Source: Cliona cf. orientalis (lineage: Eukaryota; Porifera; Demospongiae; Clionaida; Clionaidae). Taken from it: 64,000 nt of DNA. The stretch spans positions 2,046,001-2,110,000 of the forward strand of contig OZ005693.1 of the NCBI GenBank assembly GCA_963930775.1, given 5' to 3'. Positions 10,963 to 21,229 of this stretch are shown here, piece after piece (positions within the stretch are counted from its first letter, which is position 1; each line of letters opens with the position of its first letter). Both the position numbers and the translations under genes were made by a program. The notes under the pieces were generated by a model. It was not told where the DNA came from, ran no database searches, and was given only the letters and a program-made list of their open reading frames with translations.

Positions 10963-13900
10963 TTATATAGCAACATCTACACTACTATCATCTTGACATT
11001 GTATCTGTGCATCTCCCTCCCTCGCACAGCTAACAACTTTCAGTGTTGCTCTGTCTCCACTGTTCTGAGAATGTATCGCAGTCTCGCTAGTGCTAGGACC
11101 ATCATAGGCAGTAGCTGAGCTATGCTGTAGTTCTCTAGTGCACTGCTCCAGGAGACTCTGCAGGTCAACTTGGGCCAAGCCTGGTACCTATGGATGTGTA
11201 AATTTATAGAGAGCTGGATAAGATAGGGTCATCGCACAGTATACAGTGACGTACTGCCCAGGCTTAAGCCTTGATAACTGCAAAAATTTAATAATACTCT
11301 CACCCTCTGTGTGTGCAGAAACAATGCTAAGTGCAACAGATGACATCATGACATTGTACTTGCACCATCCTATTTTATTTGGCAGAAATAATAGCAGGCA
11401 AGGTACACTAACACTTAACTGATTGAGCTAGTATGCTATAGCCTAATCACGGCAGTTGGTAGATGATTCACTTACCATTGGTTCTTGTTGCATCCTCTCA
11501 TTCTCCTCCCTAATCGCCAGGAGTCTCCCCTCAATATCCTTCAGCCGCTTGCTCTCTTCACGGGACATCTGGAAGTGATGAAGCACCTCCTCTCCTGGAA
11601 CTGCTGGGAGGGAATAATCATAAACAAAGATGACACTACATGCAAAAGTAGACCTCAAAAATGAGAAATGTCTGTATATTAATTATTATAATAGAGCATA
11701 CAGCCGCTTCAAAATGCAATACACAACTCATACACTTTATGTACAACTCACCAATCCGTTTTGGCTCCTCAATAACATCAGAAGTGATGCTAGGCTCAAG
11801 GGACAAGCTTCCCTCTCCATCATCATCTGCCACTGAACTGATGGTGTCTAGAGTTAGGGTGTGGTGGCTGGGAGATGGATCATCACTCTGGATCTGAGGT
11901 AAGGTAGAGGCTGCTGGAGTGGTGCTATGAGAGGTGGAGGAGCATATGGAGTCCCAATCAGAGGGAGGAAGCATCAACTGGAGCTGACTAAATGGAGGAG
12001 GGAGAGGTAGAGGGATGGAGGGAGAGAGAGAAAAGGGGGGTACAGTAGAGGTGAATGCTTATTTAGCACATCTACAATACCTATCGATACTGCTCATTTT
12101 GTCCAGGTCATCTTTGCTGTAGGAGAAGCCTTCTCCCTCGATAGCCCCCACTATAGCAGGACCACTGTAGGGATCCTATAGATGTACATCAGCAGATATT
12201 CACTCAAGCATGCAAGCAGAACTGTATACTCTTTTCTCTGCTGACCTCTAGCTCGTTATCACCGCAGAGTAGCTCCTCTAGCCTCTTCTTCTCACTCTCA
12301 GTCATCGACACCAGAGCACCAGCATCACTGGCAAGCTGAGATGAAGAGCCAGGGATGAGGGTATGCAAATCACGAGAATAATTATAGTTTATTGACCTCA
12401 ATATTTCTCTTGATGAAATTGGTGCCCTGGATACTATTTTGCTCTCCTTGTGCTTTCTTACTGGACTGCTTCTCCTTAGCTGCATCCTCACTCTCTTCAC
12501 TGTCTTTTCTAGATGAGGTAGCTTTCGTTCTTGCAGATCTTTCACCAGCTGAAGGGTACAAAATACAAGATTTAATGTCACAGCAGCTCTAGGCATACCT
12601 TCATACACTGATATGATAAAATTTAATACGTACCTAAACTTGAATTGTCTTCGAGACGTGTAACAAAAACTGGACTAGTTGGGACAGAATCCTCATCTAT
12701 AGGTTGAAAACACCAGTATAAATAATGAATTGGAGTGTGGAAGAAAATGAATGGTGGTATGTAATGACTTACAATCATCAATGGCCATAAGTGCTGTTGA
12801 ACTCTGACCTTCGCTCCCGTCCTCGAAACGGCTGTCCATTCTCTCGAGCTGCTGCTCCAGTTGCTTCCTCTGTCTCTTCACCTCTCGCTCTTTCTGCATG
12901 CGATGACATGTACATGTACATGTACAATAATATTATATTATACAAAACAGCTACTACTACCGTAAATCTGGAAATTTTCGTTGTAAAAATATTTTCGTAG
13001 TCGATGGCGGCTACGAAAATTAATCTTACGAAAATTAGCATGCACTATTATCGCTAATGCGGTAAGGGGTCGTTCCTACGAAAATTTTTTTACATGAAAA
13101 TTTATCATACGAAAGTTTCTTTACACGAAAATTTCCAGATCTACGGTATTATGCTTCAACTAAGCATAAAATTCGTAAAAGTATTAAGCTTACCTTGGTG
13201 ACATTGGCTAGCTTCTCGTCCAGTTTTCTCATTTTCTCAAGAGCCTTGTACAGCTTTGGGTCGATGTCATCCGTAGGTGGGTGTGGCTTACGTGGAGCAC
13301 CACTGCCCTCACCCTTATCACTACCATGTTGAGAATGCCTGTCTTCTCCATCACCACCTAATGTACTTGCATTGTATTCCGAATCTTCACGAAGCTGTTC
13401 TTGCTCTTCTGTGTATGACAATGGCGACTCATTCACTTCAGAGTAGACCACGAGAGCTTGTGAATTTCTATTATCAGAGTCCCTCAAGACTGCATCTTTG
13501 TCTTCATCACTGATGTTTAAAGATGTTTCATCGACAAGAGTTGAATTACGAGACGAGATATCCCTTCTTGGATCAGACAAACCCTGTAAGCCGTGATCCA
13601 ATGTCAAATCACCACTATTGCCAGCAGTACAACCTTCATCATCCCGTCTGTTGCCGTGAGTGGAATTGTGTACGCTATCCAGTGAAGGTCTAAGGTCATG
13701 AGAGTGCATTCGGTCGGACAATTGTTTGATTCTATTGTACAGCATCTGTGAAGAGGTTGGCTCCTCTCCACAAGTATCTCCTTCATCGTTTCCAGCTCTC
13801 CAGCCATGATGATCAATGGTCATTGGAGGGTAGTCTGGGTCATCTTTATGAGGTCGAGGTGAAGTAGGTCCAGATCCAGTACCACCAACACTGCAGCTGC

Positions 13901-14404
13901 CATCACTACTGGGTAGGGGTGCAGGTGGGAGTCCACTGCCAGTGTAGCGAGGAACTGAAGAGGAAAAAAAATTACAATATGCATGCTATTGAAATACTTA
14001 ATATACATGTACTGAACTGATGAAGTCACTAATAAGTTCACCTTCGGGTGGGAGGCATTCCAGAGAGAGTTGACTATCAGACCTCACCTGAGAAAGAGAG
14101 ATAAATCATAAAAACTGTCACAATTTGCAGCCTTAGTTATCTTCTTACACTGTGAGAGGTTGATGATCTTGATTGAACACCAAGTGCTGAGCTGTTGGCT
14201 TCGGAAAAATCAACACTACATAAAAGAAGTGTCCACACATTTAATACCAGCAGCAGAAGCTAGCTGTGGGTGTGTTTGTATATCCATTTCCATGGTTACA
14301 AATTTATATGTGCACTCTTGAAATGGTTCTCACCTGACCATGGCCTTATGCACTGCACTAAGTCTACGGAATACTCACCTGTCTTTAGTGAAGACCTCCA
14401 TCAT
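10963..14404 (-). CDS. FSIP1-like coiled-coil protein
   Basis: Twelve exons join in frame: 14379-14404, 14149-14215, 14042-14087, 13194-13954, 12773-12893, 12634-12696, 12397-12548, 12246-12335, 12081-12175, 11752-11987, 11476-11600, 10963-11187, giving about 668 residues. The start MMEVFTKD is only 28 bp from the divergent NDUFB11 start. The protein is mostly acidic, Ser/Thr-rich and probably disordered, with a helical core DPKLYKALEKMRKLDEKL followed by KEREVKRQRKQLEQQLERM across an exon junction, which resembles the conserved region of fibrous sheath-interacting protein 1 (FSIP1). Further matching blocks are MTESEKKRLEELLCGD and GEGFSYSKDDLDKMSSIDSQ near the C-terminal half, and a final coiled coil (HHFQMSREESKRLKDIEGR). 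FSIP1 is linked to sperm flagellum and cilia in animals. The family call rests on these short blocks. Confidence 0.62.
12960..13146. mobile_element. CCGTA-type MITE in FSIP1-like intron
   Basis: 187-bp element with inverted ends CCGTAAATCTGGAAATTTTC and its near complement ending TACGG, flanked by TA (12958-12959 and 13147-13148). It is filled with AAATTTTCGT words in both orientations. Non-autonomous; the TA duplication points to a Tc1/mariner-like transposase. Confidence 0.8.
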
Positions 14405-14431
14405 ATTTGAAAGAGACATCACGACATAGAA
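14405..14431. promoter_or_regulatory. 27-bp head-to-head interval (bidirectional promoter core)
   Basis: Only 27 bp separate the start codons of the FSIP1-like gene (-) and NDUFB11 (+). Either UTRs and promoters overlap the opposite coding exons, or both genes start transcription within them. No TATA box is present. Confidence 0.6.
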
Positions 14432-15193
14432 ATGTTGAGGCTAGTAGCTCCGCCTTTCAAAATTTGCCATGTCAGCAGAAATGGTGATTCCGTGACCGGA
14501 GGTGCACGGAACAAGGGAAGAAGGTTGAATATGAGGTGGTTGCGGCTTCTCTCGAGAAGTAGGCCGCTGCTATGGCGGTCAGCAAGGAGAAGAAAGGCTA
14601 CAGCCTCGACTGAAGCTGCCGAGGGACCAGAATTACCTAATGGATTCCTATTCAACGAGAAGGTATGATTTATTCTATTTAGCGCGCACCATGTTGATAT
14701 CTCTCTATTCACTCAGCCACTGTTACCTGGTGAGAGGAGGCAGAAGGAGTACTGGGAGAACCTGTGGGTGTATGGAATGGGCTTCAATTTTCTCCTTATG
14801 ATAGCAGTCATAGCACTAAAACCAGACACAAGGTAAGGAGGTCAACGTACATGCATGTATCAATAACAAAATTATGGTAATCATCAAGTATGTTGAATTA
14901 CTGGCTTGGCATACTGCATTTGGAAATTGTATAATAGCAATTGCTGGCCATCTAGCTACTAAAGCTTTTATAGACAAATTGCTGGAAGCTAGGGGGTCGT
15001 GGGCCAAAAAAAATCGTATCGCTAAATGTGCTTGTATCATTAAATTTTGCACATGTGCATAGTATACATGCATGTATTGTAGATGTGATCCTCTTTGTGT
15101 TGTTTATGCAGTGTGAGTGGCTGGGCGAAGCAGCAAGCAATAGAGAGATTAGAAGGAAACAGCAACACACAAGATACTGACGACGACTCGTAG
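14432..15193 (+). CDS. NDUFB11: NADH dehydrogenase 1 beta subcomplex subunit 11
   Basis: Accessory subunit of mitochondrial respiratory complex I (ESSS/NP15.6), a single-span inner-membrane protein. Three exons, 14432-14662, 14717-14832 and 15112-15193, join in frame to 142 codons. The N-terminus is rich in Arg and hydrophobic residues (RRLNMRWLRLLSRSRPLLWR), typical of a mitochondrial targeting presequence. The family core follows: GFLFNEK, LPGERRQKEYWENLW, then a membrane segment (VYGMGFNFLLMIAVIAL), KPDTS and the WAKQQAIERLE helix. The FLFNEK...KPDTS..WA pattern is characteristic of NDUFB11 in invertebrates. The C-terminus is short and acidic. It is divergent from the FSIP1-like gene across 27 bp. 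Confidence 0.85.
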
Positions 15194-15312
15194 CTAGACT
15201 GACTGTATACAGGTACAAGTACTTCAGATCAGTATCGTGTATATGTTGTATAAGCAGCTACATGTATCAACTTAGCTATTATTATTATTATGGTACCTCA
15301 ATAAGGCACTAC

Positions 15313-15497
15313 TATGGAGCTTATTTCGTGTCAAAAATTTAGAATTTTGATTTAGAATGTGAAATATGTGATCAGGCAGTATCAACTGTGAAATGAAATT
15401 TTCTGTGTATAGTTTCAAGTTGATATTGCCTGATCATAATATTGTATTTCATCCTAAAAATCAAACTCCTGATTTTTGACACAAAATAAGCTCCATA
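15313..15497. mobile_element. Hairpin MITE with 6-bp target duplication
   Basis: 185-bp, nearly full-length palindrome. The ends are TATGGAGCTTATTT and its complement, with arms containing GTGATCAGGCAGTATCAACT and the mirrored copy. Direct repeats CACTAC flank it (15307-15312 and 15498-15503). It sits between the 3' ends of NDUFB11 and the Bicaudal-D gene. Confidence 0.8.
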
Positions 15498-15777
15498 CAC
15501 TACCTCTCAACTCCATATTATTTGGCAATCTGATGGTGAAAATATTTAAAAATATCAAAATGTTATAATATAGCATTTATGTATACCAGAATTTACATAA
15601 ATAGAGATCATTTCATTTCATAAAAAAACCTGAGAAAAATAGATTCATATGCCCGTGACAAAAATAATATAGATCATCCTAAATCTTTCATGTATGATAA
15701 TGAAGTAGCTTGCATGTCATTTTTGTGTGGTGTATCATGAAAAAATAAAATAGATATACATGTGTATCAGCCTCTCT

Positions 15778-18700
15778 CTAGATTACGGTTGAATTCAATC
15801 GTTTTGGAATGAGGTGCATCCTCTCCTGTTCCATTCTGTATTCCTCAAGTTCCGTACTCAGTTCCAATTTCCTCTGAATCGTCTTCTTCAGGGACAACAT
15901 CAACTCATCGTTGTCCAGTTTAAATTTCTGCAGTTCTCGCTTCATCTTTGTAATCTCGTCAATATAATCCTCACATCGCTTGGCGTACATCGTCCTCAGG
16001 CTAAGGTGCTCATCTTTCTCCTTCTTCAGGATCTTGATTTGGTGTTTCAGTCGAGACAGCTCCACCTGATAGGTCCTGGACTGTCCCTCCAGCTTGCTGC
16101 GTAGGCTACTGATGGCAACTTCGGCAGTCGTGGTTCGAGCTTTCATGATCGCTCGTAGGTTGTTAACCTCCTCGGTCTTGTGTGCTAGTTTGGTCCGCCA
16201 TTTTGCCACGCTGGCTTCGAGATCGAGCGATTTTTTAGTAGTACCCTCGCTCGCCACGGAAGTCGTGGGAGAGTTGGGATTGGATGATACGTGTTTCACA
16301 GAGCGAGCTAACGATTTCTCAAGCATAGTCTTCGTAAACTGTTCTAGGGGTGCTCTGACAGATCGTAACTGTTCATGTAGTCTATTGATGGCTTGTAGAC
16401 TGAGGCTCTCGCTATGCACAGGAACAATGGCCTTTCTTTTCTTGATTTCTAAGTTAAATACAATGGATTCACCGTCCTCTGAATTTTCTAATGCACCTTC
16501 TCCTTTACTCACATCGTCAAGATCTGGCATGGAATTTCGGTTTGAAGATGCCCCCTTGCCCTCTCCACTTAGTCGTATTACAGTCCGGTGCAGTTTTTGT
16601 AGGTCGTCAGTCATAGAGATGAGTTCACCATGGGAGCTGAAAATAATCCCTTCTAGTTTCTCAATTGTTCTAGTGAGGGTAGAACCTTGGTCTTGAAGAA
16701 CCGAGATTTCACTCTTCAATTCCACATTCCGAGTCTGTTCTTGTATGCATTCCTGCTGTATCTTGTCCAATTCTGAACTCGTCGATTTTTTCAGTCTCTG
16801 AATCTCGTCTTTGAGGCCGTCGATTTCAATTTCACTCGAGGCTCTCTCGGCAGACGCTGAGTTGAGGTTGTTTCGTAGCTGGCCTATCATTTCCTCCTTG
16901 AGCAGCACCTCTTCTTTGAGGTTTTCCAGCTCCCTCTCTCTCTCGACCATCCGTTTCGAGTAGTCCTCACGAACTTGCTCGATCATCGAATTTGCCTCGG
17001 TCTTGCTGAGCGAGAGAGATGTCACCTTTTCCTGCAAGGTCAGCTTCTCCTTCTGAAGAGCTGTGATCGAATCTTCTGCCTCCTTGCATCTCTTCTGCAG
17101 GGACTCAAACTCCGACATGTCCACATTGGACATCAAGGAGCTCTGTAGTTCGCTCAGTAGACTCGGTGCCTTCTTTGGTGAGTATGGAGTAGAATGAACT
17201 CTGTACCCTGACCCAGGGGAGCCCGTTCTTAGGAAGAGGGTATCGCTCGGACTCGGTGACTTTGGTGGAATGGCGGCAGACTCACTAGCCACTGCAGGGG
17301 GTGTGAGTTCCTTTTCAACGTCCCAGTTTGGATGATGGTTGTGGTTGTGTATCGAAGCTTCTTTCATCTTTGTCTCCAAGGCGTTTTTTGCGTCCCTCTC
17401 TTCGTTCAGCGCCTGGATGGCTTCGCGATTCTGGCACTCCAGGTCCTCCTTCTCAACGAGGATGCTCTCATATTGGGCCTGGATGAGACCGGTCTCTTCT
17501 TGGAGCGTCTTGTTCGCTTCTTGAAGGAAGCTACACTCTTCCTCCAGCTTGGACAGGTTCTCTATTCTTCTCTCGAGCTTCTCTGCCTCCCTCTTGAGCC
17601 CGCTGTTCTCTCTCGTCAGCGAGGACTGCTCCTGTCTTAGGCTGCGGTTCTCCTCTTTCAGCATGTCTCCCTCTCTCCTGTGCCTAAATGTGTTGGGGAT
17701 TGAGTGGGTGGGGGGTTTGGTGTCATGTACATGTACAATGGAAATATTATGGTATGCATGATACATGTAAACACTTAATTTAATTAAAGTTTAGGCAACA
17801 GTTCTGTTGAACTACAGGCTCTAATCGAATTTGTACATTCAGTAAAGAGTTCCCAAAACACGCCCATGCACCTGTATGGTTGGCAACACCTCACAGTGCT
17901 CATGCACTGCTCTCACCATATATAATCTCACTAACCACAGTACATGTTAATTGTCACCTTATGGCTAGGCACCTCAGTGGCTCTGGATTCATATTATTAT
18001 CGTGCATGCATATAATATACATGTATGTATTTTCCCCAAATTTGGAAATATAATTGTGTATGTGTATGATTGCATGAACGAACCTGTCGAGTTCGCTGGT
18101 GAGATAGGTGTTGTGTTCCCTGAGATGTTCCTGCTCGGACAGCGCCTGCTTCATCTTTCTCTCCAGCTGACGAATCTCCTCTTCCATTTGACTACCCTGT
18201 ATATATGTACATACGGCAGGGGGGGGGGGATTATTGAATAATAATAGGTATCAATCTATGGTAAATAATTTAATATTTAAGTTTGTGCAAATCTCACCAC
18301 CATACATAATTACTACTAATATTCAGCCCATAGTTGGCTCAATAATTTCACTAGCAGTATGGAAAGTAGCAAATTTGTCAACCAGTCATATTCATAGCTC
18401 TCTGTACCAGTATTCACAGAATCTGATAACATTAATTGTTACGGTTTCCTGTTCAGTTGCCCAGAAAGCATCAGATTCTGTAAGGTCAAGGCAGTTACAG
18501 GATGGAGCCTGGACTATGACCCAATCTACTGATAGCTGGGAGCTCCCCATGTGATTATCAGCCTGTAGGAACTTGGACAGCTGTTCCAAACCACACTACT
18601 TTTAGCTGTAATGCAACCACCATGTCGCTAGTTACTAGACATGCAATAATGATTCATAGGTCACATGATTGCAATGCATACGTGCATAAAAATAGCTTTG

Positions 18701-21176
18701 ATTGCTGCTTGCTTTTCACAATACTGCACTGCATGTGAATTCGCTATTGTGCTGGTAAGCCACGCCCAGAACTTTTAGCAGAAGCACGCAGTACGAGTCC
18801 AGAGATCAAGATTGCAAGAGAGGGCTACTAAAAAGAATCACAGGTCGAGCTGCTTGGTGAAATGGGAAACGGAGGTAGACAAAGACCTAACTTTCTGTAT
18901 GTTGTGTATTTATCAACTCATGACCGAGTTGGTGCGCGCGTATGAGCGTGATGCGACGATCGCTGATTCCCATCTCATAGCGCTAGCGATCGCAACTACC
19001 AATTTGTCGGCGTTGTAGCTAAAAATACTATAAATTTTATAAGATAGACCTTTCCTTCATCTGCGCAGATGCATGCATGGACAAAGGTTCAGCTAGCTGC
19101 ACGTTATGATAATTTCTGGAATTTGTGTATGAGAAACCAGAAGGAAACAGATAAGCAATCAAGAGTGATTTGTGGTAGATTTCTAGCCAAGCTTGCATTA
19201 ACTTGAGGAGTGCACCCCTGATGCCCAGCTCAGCTCAGAGAGATAGATAATTATGGTCCCCACAGATTTAATATTAAATTTTTCAGCACGCATGCAACAC
19301 ATATTTAATAGTAAAAATAATAGCAGATCTAGAAAGGTGATCTCTAAGACATTCCATTATCTTCATAAGACTCATAATACTTGCTCTTTCTGATCTGACA
19401 CAGTGAGCAGTGGTGAGGGCACCGATGGCATGGCGATAGAGGAGCTGAAGTATCAGTGCAACCCTTGGAACCGGAAGCACCCCACCATCTGCCTCTCGTG
19501 GCAGACGCCCCAGTGCCAGGTCTCCCCGCGGGACATCGAGTACGTCGTCTACGCTAACGACCAGGAGCTGCAGGTCGTACACGGCCCGGTGTCCAGCGTC
19601 GTTCTGAGCACGCTGACTCCACTCAAGACCTACAATTTCAAAGTGACAGCTCGACACAGGCAAACGAAAGAGGAGGGGCTGTATTATCAGTCCTTTGAGG
19701 TTTTCTTAGGTGAGCTATACAGTATAGATGTAGATGCGCTGTACAAATTAATTATGTATATTTATGTATGTATGTGGTCACTACTGTGAGAACTATGCAC
19801 ATGGTATGATTGACGTTGTATTCTGTTTGGGGGTACCTCAAATGCTATGGTATATAAATGCACACTGTAAAAATCACGTATGTACATGCCCACTAAGCCC
19901 TTGTGCATACCAAGTTGTCACAGCTGGAGGCATATCAAACGTTAAGGGACCATGACATTATCATCATTTAAAACACAATAAATACATGATATTGTCTCTC
20001 CAAGAATCCCTTGAGGGTTAGCTGGTACTGTACGTGTATATACCTGTAAACGACATTCCACCTGAACTTTTGCTGATGTGTCCAAGTACAAATGACAGCA
20101 CATTTGCACATCTCAATATCAATACATGCTTAAGTACATATCTATACTTGTCGACATGGGTTATTGAAGTATATGTAATATTATGTATACATGCGCACAA
20201 CTTTAGCACCCTTTAGCACGGAACACTATCAACCTGGGTGCATGTACATGTACATGTACATAATTTTGCTGCATTACTGATACACTGGTCATTTTGTTAT
20301 ACACTGCAGACTGGAAGTGCAAGAGACTGGAGTGTGAGAAGAGCAGATGGGTCATAACGGATCCAATCTACCTGTCGAATGACCAGGAAGCATTGATCTA
20401 TGAGTACTGCAGCGTCCAAGACAAAGCAGTGTGGGGTAAGCCAGCTAAAGTCACAGTAGGGGGGGTGGGCAGGTGGACATCATCCTTTTGAGCGATAGTA
20501 GTAAAGGGTGGGACTGCTTCTCAAAGTTTAAGATGAGAACAGTCCCAAGCATGCAGATCCACTTTCATATCAAAGTGAATCTGCTGCATCATCGTCAATA
20601 AATCATTAAGTACCATACAAGAGATATTTGACAGGAAAGCACCTGAGGAAGACTATCCATTTTACTAAGAGCTTATAGACCCCCAAGGAGGGGAGGGGAG
20701 GGGAAGAGGGCATGTACAATATTATAACCCCAATATTATTCTGTATACCAGTAAAATCCAAGCCAGATAATGGGTTATAGACACTCTCTCATTAATCATT
20801 TCTCCCCACCCCAATCCACCCACCCACCCAGAGCTGGACCACTGCCTCCACAGCGAGTGTAAGAGATGTCCAGCCCCAAACTCTTATTTCTGTGACGACG
20901 AGCGCGACGCCCATCGCTTCTTAGCAAAGCAGAAAGGTACACATATGCACTACTATTGTTTGGGTGTGTGCACTATCATAATGGAACCCCTCCATCAATG
21001 AGAATGGTTCTGAAGTACCCGGTAATAATAGCACTTTGGTTGAATAGGAATACCCTTTCAATCAATACACTGGTTCCATGGCAGCTACACAGAAACACCC
21101 CCCCCCCCTTCAAACAAAACATCACTTCAGTGTATTTTGAGGCCAATACCCAGTAATAGAGGGGCACCACTATAAT

Positions 21177-21229
<53 letters not shown>

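Noticed and set aside
18812..19018. Plus-strand ORF as a first exon of the FN3-PARP gene
   Set aside because: It would begin with TTG and its reading frame does not splice in phase to 19404; the ATG at 18862 in another frame fits better.
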